NCBI GenBank assembly: GCA_023630585.1
Contig: CM042540.1
Coordinates: forward strand, 9,101,074-9,165,073
Origin: Cranoglanis bouderius
Lineage: Eukaryota > Chordata > Actinopteri > Siluriformes > Cranoglanididae
DNA: 64,000 nucleotides
Direction of reading: 5' to 3'
Part shown: piece by piece, positions 49,452-59,456 of the stretch
Layout of the letters: the number at the start of each line of letters is the position of its first letter
Numbering within the stretch: the first letter of the stretch is position 1
Notes under the pieces: generated by a model
Seen by the model: only the letters and a program-made list of their open reading frames with translations
The model's database searches: none
What the model was told of the DNA's origin: nothing
Made by a program: the position numbers and the translations under genes

Positions 49452-52157
49452 ATGGATAAGACCAAGGAATATAGCTGTGATGTGCGGCAAAAGGTTGTTG
49501 AGCTTCACAAAATGGGAAGTGGCTATAAGAAAATAGCACAAGCACTGAAAATGCCCATTTTCACCATCAGGGCAATAATTAAGAACTTCCAGTCAACTGG
49601 AAATATTATGAATCAACCTGGAATTGGACATGTGTCTATATTGTCTCAACGCACTGTAACGTATCGGGGTGCCCAAACTGATTTCTAAATTAACCCAAGT
49701 GAAACATATAAAGTTTCACTCCTTTAAGTGACCCAGAATAACCCGAGAGGCCTTCTTTGACCAGACGCACCTCTGGAATTCAGGAGACTCTTTGGGAACC
49801 CACACAGGACCTACTCCCTCAATAAAAGAAACCTTTGATGACTGAACGTCTGGGAAACTTCAGGATTAGTTCGTCAACAAGGATCCACCATTTCCCGACC
49901 CCAGGGCCCGTAAATCTTTAATCTCATATTTAATCTCAGTTTACGACCTCAGAGATTAACATCGGAGTCAACCGGTCTAGCAAAGAACCTCCTCCCTAGA
50001 AGGTCACCCTGAGGTGACCAAAGGACCGTTGTGACTTTAGAAGAACGCCAGCCCCCTCTTCTGGACATGCACACACTCACGCACACACACAGTGAACATG
50101 TCTCTTGAATGTAACCTGTAATCATATCCCTAGATAGTCATGATATGACCATACATTCGTATATGCATGTGTTGTGTGTCTAGATAACCTAGTTGTAGCG
50201 ATTTTATATAGTTTGAGCGAAAAGCTAATTTTTAAGTTGTCTGTAACTATGTCTAATGATCCTACACTGTCCAAGATATCATAATCTCCTTGAAGTTTGG
50301 TACCAAAATCATTTTCTCATAATATGCCAATTAATGATGCATACTACAGGACGATAGGATGTATCATTCTATACTTTTCCATGTTTTATCAAATACCATA
50401 TTAATCCAAACTTAACACAAACCCCGCCCTGACATGCGACCCGTTCTGGGACAGACCAAGGAAGTTTTCCCCCAGAACTTTCTCATCTCTCTCTGGGTTC
50501 GCCAGCAGCTCAGAGAGGCGTGTACATTGGCATTGTCCATAAAAGACCGCGACACGCGTCCCCCGCTGGCTCGCTCATTCGCTTTTTCTTACCCTCTTCC
50601 TGCTTCTCACCTTGCCGCCCCCGCCTTCCGTTTCCGGCATTCCTCCGGACTCTCCTTTGTCTCGTGAAACCACGTGGCAATTACCATATTCTTCATTCTC
50701 GGGCGAGACTCAACTCCGTTCACCCCTACTCTACCGACGCCGAAGAACCAGCAAACTCCTCGCTAAATCTACGAATCAAGGACCCTCGCGAACGGCATAA
50801 AATTAACGCAAGTATAATTCCAATTGATCTATAGAGGTGTCCTTTAAGTCAGAGCCACTTTTGTTGAAAAGTTGAATTTGAATTCCTTTGCTGATTCTCG
50901 AGGTTAAACTGTGTTCTGCCATTGTTACTTTCATTACTTTTCCTTCTGTTTCTTTCACTTACCCTGTATATATGTATTATTTGTTTGTACCTAGTTGTGT
51001 ATATCAGTAGTTTTTACGTAGTTATTAAAATCCATGGTTATCACACTGGATCGTCTGTTTTTTACTTATGACAAGGTTCACTTTTAACGTTGCTCCTCGC
51101 TACGCGCTGTATTTCTGTTAACTTAGAATAAACTATGCTTCGTGGCCAGAAGAATAATTTATTCTTTTAGAGTAATACGAAGACTGCCCTGGTAAGTTTG
51201 GTGGACAAACAGATCAAGCTGCTTCGCATTTAATTCTAAAGCTAGGTTACAGTAATTAATATAACATTCCCTTTCATGGTCGATTTATATCCATACTTAA
51301 TCAGAACACGCTTCGATTAGAGCTATAGATATATTTCACCCATTTGAGCTAGATTCGCTACAGCACTATGAAGAGGATAGTTCCAGTGGCCAAAAATCTC
51401 CAAGGATCACCGCTGGAGAATTACAGGAGTTAGTTGCATCTCGGGGTCAGAAAGTCTCCAAAACTACAAACTGAAGTCACCTACATCACCACAAGTTGTT
51501 TGGAAGGGTTTTAAGAAAAAAGCCTCTACTCTCATCAAAAACAAACTCAAGCATCTTCAGTTTGCCAGACACTACTGGAACTTCAAATGGGATCGGCTTC
51601 TATGGTCAGATGAAGCCAAAATAGAGCTTTTTGGCAATAAACACCAGTGGTGGGTTTGGCGCACACAAAGAGGTAGTGATATGGAAAAGTACCTCATGCC
51701 CATGGTTAAATTTGGTGGTGGCTCTTTAATGTTTTGGGTCTGTTTTTCTACCAGAGGACCTGGACATTTTGTTAGGATACATTGCATTATGGACCCTATA
51801 TCAACAGATATTAAATGGAACCTGACTGCCTCTGCCAGAAAGCTTCAAATGGGCCATGGCTGGATCTTCCAGCAGGACAATGATCCAAAACATACATCAA
51901 AATCACCACAAAAATGGTTTACTGACCACAAAATCAAGGTCCTGCCATGGCCATCCCAGTCCCCTGACTTGTAACCCATAGAAAACCTGTGGGGTGAACT
52001 GAAGAGGGGAGTCCACCAGCGTGGACCTCAAAATTTGAAGGATCTGTATGGAGGAATGGTCTCAGATCCCTTGCTGTGTATTCTCCAACCTCATCAGGCA
52101 TTATAGGAGAAGACTCAGAGCTGTTATCTTGGCAAAGGGAGGTAACACAAAGTATTG
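49452..52157 (+). pseudogene. Tc1 transposase broken by the solo LTR
   Basis: The N-terminal part at 49452-49654 reads KTKEYSCDVRQKVVELHKMG and IAQALKMPIFTIRAIIKNF (helix-turn-helix). The C-terminal part after the LTR, to about 52157, has LWSDEAKIELFGNK, FGGGSLMFWVCFSTRG, IFQQDNDPKHTSK and WPSQSPDL followed by a stop (TAA) where Asn is expected, then PIENLWGELKRG. Besides the insertion there are thus point lesions. Confidence 0.85.
49655..51362 (+). mobile_element. Solo LTR, family S (subfamily B), inserted in the Tc1
   Basis: Starts TGTAACGTATCGGGGTG, ends GATTCGCTACA, and is flanked by GCAC at 49651-49654 and 51363-51366. Closest to the copy at 62279-64000; it shares with subfamily A the blocks gcccaaactgatttct, gtcaccctgaggtgacc and tctggccagaagaataa-like. 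Contains a TATA-poor, GC-richer patch at 50420-50780 with ataaaagaccgcgacacgcg. Non-coding. Confidence 0.88.
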
Positions 52158-52295
52158 ACTAAAAAGGTGCCAATAACTGTTGCACACCTATATTTATCAA
52201 AGATATTTTATTTTGGATAAACCTGTGTTTTATTTGCAATTGTTTGATATCCGTGAGAGCAGAGTATTATTGTGACTTTTTTAACAAAAGATCAA

Positions 52296-52947
52296 TGTTA
52301 GAGAACCTCTCACACGTGGCATCATTCGCGAAGCGAATGACTGACTTCTGCATTCCATTCTTCGCACCACCGTTGAGGACAGCCGGCAGCTTACTTCCGC
52401 ATTCCACGTCCGTCATTCATGAACTCACGTTTTGTTTACTTTGCCATGTGCTTTTGTTTTCATTCACGTCATGTCTCGGCCTCCTTATGTTCACTGGTTT
52501 TCTGTTCTCTGGTTATGTCATGTCTCCGCCCCCGTTCATTCATAGGTTTTCTGTTTATTGCCATGATTAGTAGAAGGTGTGTTTAATTTCGGCCAATTTC
52601 CATTCTGCCTATTTAAACCGCTTCCCGTTTCCACTTCTTTGCAGAGTATTAGAGTTTGTCCTAGCATGTGCTGTATGCCTGCTACCTTCTCGCTTTCTCT
52701 CGCCCTTAGACCATAGCTCATAGCTCTTAGCTCATAGTTCATAGTTTTGGTTTGTTCTCATGTTCTGTGCATTTTGGAATTACTGCCTTGTGGATTATCA
52801 CTTTACTCTTTTGGATTATTGTTTGCCTTTTTGTAGATTACGGTTTGTTTCCTTTTTTTGTGTTCGGTTACTTTTGAATCCGACTGTTCCTAATAAACTG
52901 ACTTTTCCCCTGCGCATGCATCCTGCCTCCCTCCGTTTATCGTAACA
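52296..52947 (+). repeat. Left LTR of the retroelement
   Basis: A 652-bp direct copy of 58104-58863. It has two copies of a ~55-bp tandem unit (tcatgtctc...ttttctgtt) where the right LTR has three, a series of atagctcatagctcttagct-type short repeats, and aataaactgacttttcccct, which gives an AATAAA poly(A) signal near 52892. Confidence 0.88.
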
Positions 52948-53049
52948 GAATACTCCGCCGAAATATGGATGCAACGGGGAAATTTGGGACATGCCGCGCC
53001 ACATTTTCTGTTCCTCCCCTGGACTCAGTCTCCTTCCCACAGTGGGCCT

Positions 53050-53375
53050 GCATTCATCCCCCCTCTGCTTACAATGGTTTTTCTATCGAACCCCAGTATT
53101 TTCTTTTGCAGGCCCAGGGATATTTTTTAGTTTAATGGACCCCAAACCCAGTGAGGAACAATGGGCGCGGTTCCTCCTATCGCGTTTAGTCAGCTCAGCC
53201 CGCTGGTGGGCAGAGATCCACCTCACCAGTGGGTACCAGGAACTGTACACAGTTTTGGGTTTCATGGATCTCCTGATCCATGAATATGGGAGCCAGAATT
53301 CGATCCGGACCTTAATGCGTTCCTGAACCGAGTTCACATGCCAGGTCGTTCCTGGACTACTATGAGAGGAAGCTG
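53050..53375 (+). pseudogene. Gag-like relic
   Basis: Frame pieces read GIFFSLMDPKPSEEQWARFL, LLSRLVSSARWWAEIHLTSG and FMDLLIHEYG. The pattern of a hydrophobic repeat around a Trp-rich A..W core resembles the capsid part of Ty3/gypsy-type Gag. After about 53280 the frame changes twice within 100 bases (EPEFDPDLNAFLNRVHMPGR, then LDYYERKLVNVAAG) before entering the finger frame. Identification is from pattern only. Confidence 0.55.
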
Positions 53376-56228
53376 GTGAACGTGGCGGCTGGCACCTCTC
53401 AGTTCCCGACCCAGGAGTGTGCCACCAAGGGCTGCACCCGACAGGCCAGCTTGCAGTGCCCCACTTATCGAAAACAGGAAAGTTGGTGCTCCTATTTCTG
53501 CTCAAAGGAGTGCTTTAAGGGCAGCTGGTGTATCCACAGATGGCTCCATAGGGGGGCACCCCTAGAGCTCCAGCCTGAGACCCAGTGGAAGGTCTCCTCA
53601 GCGGAGCTGCACCTGGAGGTTAATGTGGCAACCTCCAGCCCCGAGCTCCATCTGGAGGCCCAGCAGGAAGTCTCCTCAGCGGAGCTGCACCTGGAGGTTA
53701 ATGTGGCAACCTCCAGCCCCGAGCTCCAGCTGGAGGCCCAGCAGGAAGTCTCCTCAGTGGAGCTGCATCTAGAGGTTAACATGGCAACTTCCAGCCCCGA
53801 GCTCCAGCAGGAGGTCTCCTCAGCGGAGCTGCACCTGGAGGTTAACATGGCAACCTCCAGCCCTGAGCTCCAGCAGGAGACCCAGCAGAAGGTCTCCTCA
53901 GCAGAGCTGCCCCTGGAGGTTAATGTGGCAACCTCCAGCCCCAAGCTCCAGCCGGAGACCCAGCAGGAGGTCTCCCCAGCGGAACGCCCTCCGGAGGTCC
54001 ACGAGGGGACCTCTGTTCCTGTGCTGTTCCTGTTGGAGACCCAAGTGGGGTTCTCCGCTCCAGCCCTGTTCCTGCCGGAGGTCCACAAGGAGACCTCCGC
54101 CCAAGCCATGTTCCTGCTGGAGGTTCACGAGGAGACCTCCACTCCTGTCCTGCTCATGTCAGAGGTCCACAGGATGACCTCCTCCCAAGCCAAGTCCATG
54201 TTGGAGGTCCACGGGATGACCTCCTCCCAAGCCAAGTGCATGTCGGAGGTCCACGGGATGACCTCCTCCCAAGCCAAGTCCATGTCGGAGGTCCACGGGA
54301 TGACCTTCTTCCAAGCCAAGTCCATGTCAGAGGTCCACGGGATGACCTCCTCCCAAGCCAAGTTCATGCTGGAGGTCCATGGGGAGACCTCTGGTCCAAG
54401 TCCTAGCCCATGTCTTAGTCCAAATCTATGTCCAGGTCCATCTCCAAATCTAGAGTCATGTTCCAGCTCATGTCTCAGCTCATGCCTCAGCCCATGCCTC
54501 AGTTCATGCCCAGAGTCATGTTCCAACCCATGCCTTAGCCCATGCCTCAGTTCAGACCCAGAGTCACATCCAGAATCCAGTCTAGTTTCCAGTCCAGGTC
54601 CCAGTCCAGAATCCAATCCAGTTTCTAGTTTAGTTTCCAGTACAGGTTCAGATCCAGTTTGCAATCCAGTTTCCAGTCTAGGTCTCAGTCCAGAGTTCAC
54701 CTCTGTCTCCACCTCTGTCACCACCTCTGTCTCCACCTCTATCTCCACCTCTGTCTCCTGTCCGGTTTCTAGTTTCATTTCCAGCTCAGTTTCTAGCTTA
54801 GTTTCCAGTCCCGTTTCTATTCCTTTTTCCAATTCTGCTTCTAGTTTCACTTTCAGGCCAATTCTCAGCCAGGCAGATAGCTTTGTTCTCAGTTCGGTTC
54901 CCAGTTCAGTTCCCAATCCTGTTCCCAATCCTGTTCCCAATCCTGTTTCTAGCTCAGTTTCCAGTCCAGTTTCCGGTTTTGTTGCAAGGCCAGTTTCCAG
55001 GCCAGTTTCCAATCCAGTTTCCAGTTCGGGTTCTAGTCCATGTCCCAGTTCAGGCCCAAAGCCACATCCAGAGTCCATTCTCATCCCTGTTCCCAGTCCT
55101 GTTTCCAGCTCTGTTTCTGGTTTAGTTTATAGTCAGGTTTCTAGTTTCGTCTTCAGTCCAGTTTCTGGTTTAGATTCCAGTTCAGTTTCCAGTCCAGTTT
55201 CTAGTTTTGTTTCAAGTCCCGTTCCCAATCCAGGTTCCAGTCCAGTTTCCGATCCAGTTTCCAGTCTATGTCACAGTTCAGTTTCTAGTTTCGGATCTAA
55301 CTTTGTGTCCAACCCTGTCTCCAGCTCGGTTTCCAGCTCTGTTTCTAGTCAGGTTTCTAATTTCATTTCCAGTTCTGTTTCTAGTTTAGCTTTCAGTCAA
55401 GTTTCTAGTTTTGTTGCAAATCCACTTTCCAGTTCAGGTTCCAGCTCTGTTTCCAGCTCTGTTTCCACCTTTGTTTCCAGCTCGGTTTCCATCTCTGTTT
55501 CCAGTCAGGTTTCTAATTTCATTTCCAGTTCTGTTTCTAGTTTAGCTTTCAGTCAAGTATCTAGTTTTCTTGCAAATCCACTTTCTAGTTCAGGTTCTAG
55601 CTTTGTTTCCAGTTCTGTTCCCAGTCAGGTTTTTGATTTTGTTTCTGGTTCAGTTTCTAGCCTAGTTTCCAGTCCTGTACCCAGTTCAGTTCTCAGTCCA
55701 GTTCCCTGTCCAGTTCCCTGTCCCATTTCCTTTCCCATTCCCTGTCTCCAAGTCTGTCTCCAAGTCTGTCTCCAATCCAGGCGCCAAGTCTGGTTCCAGT
55801 CCTGGTTCCAGTCCAAGCTTCAAACCAAGCACCAGGTCAAGCTCCAAGCTAGGCACCAAGTCAAGCTTCAAATCAAGCACCACGCCAAGCACCAGGCCAA
55901 GCACCACGCCAAGCACCAGATCAAACACCAGGTCAAGCACAGCTTTAAGCTCCAAGCCAAGTTCCAAGCCAAGTTCTCGACCCAGTTCTCGACCAAGTTC
56001 TCGACCACGGCCGAAGGGACAACCAGACATGCTCTGCTCTGGCCTCGGAACACTGGACATCGCCAGCCTCGGGTCCTGGGGGGCAAACATTATGATCCTG
56101 CCCAGGGGCCCAGGTCTGCCAGAGCGGTCGGAACTTTCGGCGCTTTGGGAGAAGCACCTTTGGGGTGGGGCTCTGTAGCGTATGACGATGCTCAAACTGA
56201 TTTCTCGATTAACCCAGACGGAACATAG
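53376..56228 (+). CDS. 950-codon repetitive ORF with METAP1-like zinc finger at its start
   Basis: One uninterrupted frame. It has no clear ATG at its 5' end; GTG at 53376 is the first in-frame start-like codon, and the frame may originally have continued Gag. The segment 53418-53549 has ligands spaced C-x4-C-x7-C-x2-[Y]-x10-C-x3-C-x7-H-x3-H and the block YFCSKECFKGSW, as in the N-terminal C6H2 finger of methionine aminopeptidase 1; the fourth ligand is Tyr. Then come ~20-aa repeats (SSAELHLEVN; 53590-53990), 14-aa repeats (VHGMTSSQAKSMSE; 54160-54390), a Cys/Ser/Pro tract, over 1 kb of SSVSSPVS-type short repeats, and a Lys/Gln/His-rich end. The last codons run into the solo LTR at 56174. 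Whether it is translated is unknown; it is part of the retroelement, not a host gene. Confidence 0.6.
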   Translation: MNVAAGTSQFPTQECATKGCTRQASLQCPTYRKQESWCSYFCSKECFKGSWCIHRWLHRGAPLELQPETQWKVSSAELHLEVNVATSSPELHLEAQQEVSSAELHLEVNVATSSPELQLEAQQEVSSVELHLEVNMATSSPELQQEVSSAELHLEVNMATSSPELQQETQQKVSSAELPLEVNVATSSPKLQPETQQEVSPAERPPEVHEGTSVPVLFLLETQVGFSAPALFLPEVHKETSAQAMFLLEVHEETSTPVLLMSEVHRMTSSQAKSMLEVHGMTSSQAKCMSEVHGMTSSQAKSMSEVHGMTFFQAKSMSEVHGMTSSQAKFMLEVHGETSGPSPSPCLSPNLCPGPSPNLESCSSSCLSSCLSPCLSSCPESCSNPCLSPCLSSDPESHPESSLVSSPGPSPESNPVSSLVSSTGSDPVCNPVSSLGLSPEFTSVSTSVTTSVSTSISTSVSCPVSSFISSSVSSLVSSPVSIPFSNSASSFTFRPILSQADSFVLSSVPSSVPNPVPNPVPNPVSSSVSSPVSGFVARPVSRPVSNPVSSSGSSPCPSSGPKPHPESILIPVPSPVSSSVSGLVYSQVSSFVFSPVSGLDSSSVSSPVSSFVSSPVPNPGSSPVSDPVSSLCHSSVSSFGSNFVSNPVSSSVSSSVSSQVSNFISSSVSSLAFSQVSSFVANPLSSSGSSSVSSSVSTFVSSSVSISVSSQVSNFISSSVSSLAFSQVSSFLANPLSSSGSSFVSSSVPSQVFDFVSGSVSSLVSSPVPSSVLSPVPCPVPCPISFPIPCLQVCLQVCLQSRRQVWFQSWFQSKLQTKHQVKLQARHQVKLQIKHHAKHQAKHHAKHQIKHQVKHSFKLQAKFQAKFSTQFSTKFSTTAEGTTRHALLWPRNTGHRQPRVLGGKHYDPAQGPRSARAVGTFGALGEAPLGWGSVAYDDAQTDFSINPDGT
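54160..54400 (+). repeat. 42-bp minisatellite inside the retroelement ORF
   Basis: About six tandem copies of a 42-bp unit containing gaggtccacgggatgacctc and tcccaagccaag. All copies stay in frame and code for a 14-aa repeat. Units differ by a few substitutions. Confidence 0.9.
54560..55740 (+). repeat. Degenerate short-period minisatellite (Ser/Val/Pro coding)
   Basis: A variable array of 12- to 24-bp units such as tttccagttcagtttc, cagttcccaatcctgt and tctagttttgtt. The array keeps one frame open for over 390 codons and also keeps a long antisense frame open, purely because of its composition. Confidence 0.9.
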
Positions 56229-58099
56229 AAAATTTCGTCACTCAGGTGACCGAGAATAACCCCGAGAGGCCTTCTGCGGCCAGATGCCCTTTGGAATGCA
56301 AAAGTCTCTCTGGAACCCACACAGGACTTACCCCTGCAATAAAAGAAACCTTTGATGACTGAACATCTGGGAAACTTCACGATTAGTTTGTCAGCAGGGG
56401 TCCACCAAAACTCCGACCAAGGGCCTGTAAATCTCTGCTCTAATCTCTGTTTACGACCACATGATTTAGCCTCAAAGTCGCAAAAGCCAGAGGAGGAAAT
56501 GTCCTCCCTAAGGTCACCCTGAGGTGACCAAGGACCGGTGGGACATTAGAAGAACGCCAGCCCCTCTTCTGGACATACAAATGCGCACGTGCACACACAC
56601 ACACACACACACACAAGCTTACCTTACACACACAATGGAGAAATCTCTCTCTTTTCAATGTAACGTGTAATTATATGTAATTATTCGATGCCTAAATAGT
56701 GTGATGTAATCTTGTTTACATATATTGTGTGTTTATGTAACTAACCTTAATGATTTTATATAGTTTTAATTTAGGATATCATTTTAAATGTCTGCAACCA
56801 GGTTTTATTTGTAATATTCTTTACAAGTCCATCGAATTTGGTATGTAGTTAATCATCTCGAGATACCCTGATTGATTATGCATATCATATTGCAATGGGA
56901 TACATTATTTCATGTTTTCTCATAATTTCATTTATAACACGGTATAAACCAGCTCCTCCCTGGACATTTAAATTAGGGTCCGAGACCAGACAAAGAGAGT
57001 TCATCCGGACATGCAAACCCAACTTCCTGATTGGCCCATAGCCCAAAGAGGTGTGTGCGTTGGTGTTGTCTTTAAAACAACACCACGCTCTTCTTCACGT
57101 TAAGATAGAGTTCACTTCACAGTCTCTTTAACTTCACTTCTACACTCTTCCGGTTTCTCTCCCCCGGGGCCACGTGCCCCGGGAAGAGGAAGCCAGGATC
57201 TCTCTCTCCTGGACAAAGGATGCAACTGCCTCATGGCTCACGCCTTTTCAAACGGCGCAACGAACCAGCGAACTCTACACGACCTCACGCAAACTTTCAA
57301 CCCAGAGGCTATGCAAGTATAGTTAATGAACCTATATCTGCGTTTAAGATTGGACCCCTGTTTACAGGAGAATTAAGTTCGTGCTGCTTTTGAAAAAGGC
57401 TAATTAGATGTGTTTTTGTCTGCTTCCCTTTTATTTCATTACTTTCTCTCTATCCCATTTCTTCTCCTTGTATATAGATGTACATATGTATGTTCTGCTT
57501 AGAGTTAGTCGTGTGTATCCATAGTTACATCTAGCTATTAAAATCTATTATCCCATGCTTGATTTTCTCTGCTTTGTCACGTGATGAGTCAATTAAACGC
57601 TACCTAAGATCTCGTTACCCGTTCTAATCTTTAATAATAAACTTCGTGGGTTAATTCTTCCTGGCCAGAAGGATAAACTCACTCTTTAGAGTTCATAAAG
57701 CTGATCTAGGCCACATACATAGTCATAATTAATTATAATCCGTTGTAGTTAATTATCTATATGTATATGTGCACATACATGAATTCCCTTTCATGGCTGA
57801 TGTATATTTATAACTGGTCACAACACACGTTGATTGGAGAATACATTTAAACGTGTTAAACAACTTTTTTTATTTGTTACATGAATTGTAGCTGGTGGAG
57901 AATATTTTTAAACGTTGCAGATTCATCGGAGTTACTACACATTCTGGTAGATAATGCAGGCATGCTTTAAAACTCGTCTCTTTTAAAAAGGTGCGTTGAA
58001 TCTAAGCGTGCGCTTCTTTTTCGTTTCATGTTTAAAGTTGATCCATTTCATTATTCTGATGGAAAAGAATAATGCTAGTAATGCTCTTGATTCGTTACA
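56174..58099 (+). mobile_element. Solo LTR, family S (subfamily A), inserted in the retroelement
   Basis: Starts TGTAGCGTATGACGATG, ends TTCGTTACA, and is flanked by GCTC at 56170-56173 and 58100-58103. Nearly colinear with 17848-19852, apart from a deletion of roughly 60 bp near 57835 and smaller indels. It lies exactly between the purine-rich tract and the right LTR of the host element, which separates the two. No coding content. Confidence 0.88.
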
Positions 58100-58103
58100 G
58101 CTC

Positions 58104-58863
58104 TGTTAGAGAACCTCTCGCACGCGGCATTGTTCGCGAAGCGAACGACTGACTTCCGCATTCCATTCTCCGCGCCGCCGTTGAGGACAGCTGGCAGCTT
58201 ACTTCCGCATTCCACGTCCGTCATTCATGTACTCACGTTTTGTTTACTTTGCCACGTGCTTTTGTTTTCGTTCACGTCATGTCTCCGCCTCCTTATGTTT
58301 ATTGGTTTTCTGTTCTCTGGTTTACGTCATGTCTCCGCCTCTTTATGTTCATTGGCTTTCTGTTCTCTGGTTTACATCATGTCTCCGACCCCGTTCATTC
58401 ATAGGTTTTCTGTTTATCGCCATGATTAGTAGCAGGTGTGTTTAATTTCGGGCAATTTCCATTCTGCCTATTTAAACCGCTTCCCGTTTCCTCTTCTTTG
58501 CGGAGTATTAGAGTTTGTCCTAGCATGTGCTGTACGCCTGCTACCTTCTCGCTTTCTCTTGCCCTTAGACCATAGCTCATAGCTCTTAGCTCATAGTTCA
58601 TAGTTCATAGTTCCTAGACCATAGCCTAGTTTCGTGCGTTTGCTTCGGTTTTTTTTTTGTTTTGTTCTCATGTTCTGTGCATTTTGGAATTACTGCCTTG
58701 TGGATTATCACTTTACTCTTTTGGATTATTGCTTTGCCTTTTTGTGGATTATGGTTTGTTTCCTTTTTTTGTGTTACTTATGGTTACTTTTGAATCTGAC
58801 TGTTCCTAATAAACTGACTTTTCCCCTGTGCATGCATCCTGCCTCCCTCTGTTTATTGTAACA
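58104..58863 (+). repeat. Right LTR of the retroelement
   Basis: A 760-bp copy of the left LTR. The extra length is one more ~55-bp tandem unit (gtcatgtctccgcctc...) and about 50 bp around 58605-58660. Remaining differences from the left LTR are scattered substitutions, so the insertion is not recent. Confidence 0.88.
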
Positions 58864-58951
58864 ATCAAAAGTTTAAACAATAAGGACAATTTTTCAAAGC
58901 CTTCTTTGCTCATATTTACCAAGGGTGCCAATATTAGTGGAGGGCACTGTA

Positions 58952-59214
58952 TATATGTAATGTTATTTAGCTTAACATAAATATATATTCTATCTACCAG
59001 GAACTATACAAACAACAATATATAAATATATATGGCATGTCCTCACAACTATAAAACAATTTAGGTTTTTAATAAAATAAATTCACATTTCATTTTAATA
59101 AATAATATTATGTTTTATTTATAGAGCCCTTCATACACATAGTAGCTCAAAGTTCTGTACAGTACTAAATAAAATCTAGGGTTAGGGTTAGGGTTATGTG
59201 TACAAAAAATGATA
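58952..59214. other. AT-rich spacer with three TTAGGG units
   Basis: The string agggttagggttagggtta lies at about 59178-59196: three telomere-type units inside the chromosome. The rest is AT-rich with no feature. Confidence 0.5.
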
Positions 59215-59224
59215 TGTGCAACAC

Positions 59225-59456
59225 ACTCATGCATTTTGGGTGGATGCAAGGGGCAGTGGTTCAAGCCCCAGCACCACCAAGCTGCCACTGTTGGACCCTT
59301 GAGCAAGACCCTTAACCCTCCCTGCTCCAGGGGCGCTGCATCATGGCTGACCCTGCGCTCTGACCCCAACTTCCTAACAAGCTGGGATATGTGAAGAAAA
59401 GAATTTCACGGTGTTGTAATGTACATGTGAGAAATAAATGCTTCTTCTTCTTCTAA
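59225..59456 (+). repeat. tRNA-derived SINE with (CTT)n tail
   Basis: B-box-like gtggttcaagcc near 59257, followed by the body cttgagcaagacccttaacc and tgaccccaacttcctaacaa. The tail is gaaataaatgcttcttcttc. This is a different fish SINE family from the one at 10150. The head is partly lost. Confidence 0.75.

Larger units (their letters stand above)
52296..58863 (+). mobile_element. Non-autonomous LTR retrotransposon with both LTRs and an internal repetitive ORF
   Basis: Left LTR 52296-52947 and right LTR 58104-58863 both begin TGTTAGAGAACCTCTC and end GTAACA, with ATCAA at 52291-52295 and 58864-58868 as a 5-bp target duplication. A purine-rich tract, tttggggtggggctc, precedes the right LTR (it is now interrupted by a solo LTR). 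The internal part has a gag-like relic, a zinc-finger-like segment and a long repetitive reading frame. No protease, reverse transcriptase, RNase H or integrase motif is visible, so mobilisation would need another element's enzymes. Without the inserted solo LTR it is about 4.6 kb. Confidence 0.88.
49270..58949 (+). mobile_element. Tc1 element split by two later insertions
   Basis: Three pieces make one Tc1: 49270-49654 (left end and N-terminal transposase), 51363-52295 (C-terminal transposase and start of the right repeat) and 58864-58949 (rest of the right repeat, ending ggagggcactg before TA). The right end inverted (attggcaccttt-like) resembles the left attattggcacacat. The left boundary is blurred. 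A solo LTR lies in the first gap and a whole LTR retroelement in the second. Removing both restores sequence continuity, which proves the order of events. Confidence 0.85.

Noticed and set aside
54160..54400. Regular repeats resembling a CRISPR array
   Set aside because: Units follow each other directly without unique spacers, are in frame, and belong to a eukaryotic retroelement.
54125..55084. 319-codon minus-strand open frame
   Set aside because: It is the complement of the minisatellite in the retroelement ORF. It is open because of repeat composition and has no motif of its own.
53376..56228. Independent host protein-coding gene
   Set aside because: It lies between a pair of LTRs with a 5-bp target duplication, follows a gag-like relic and ends in an inserted LTR. 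It is therefore treated as retroelement sequence.
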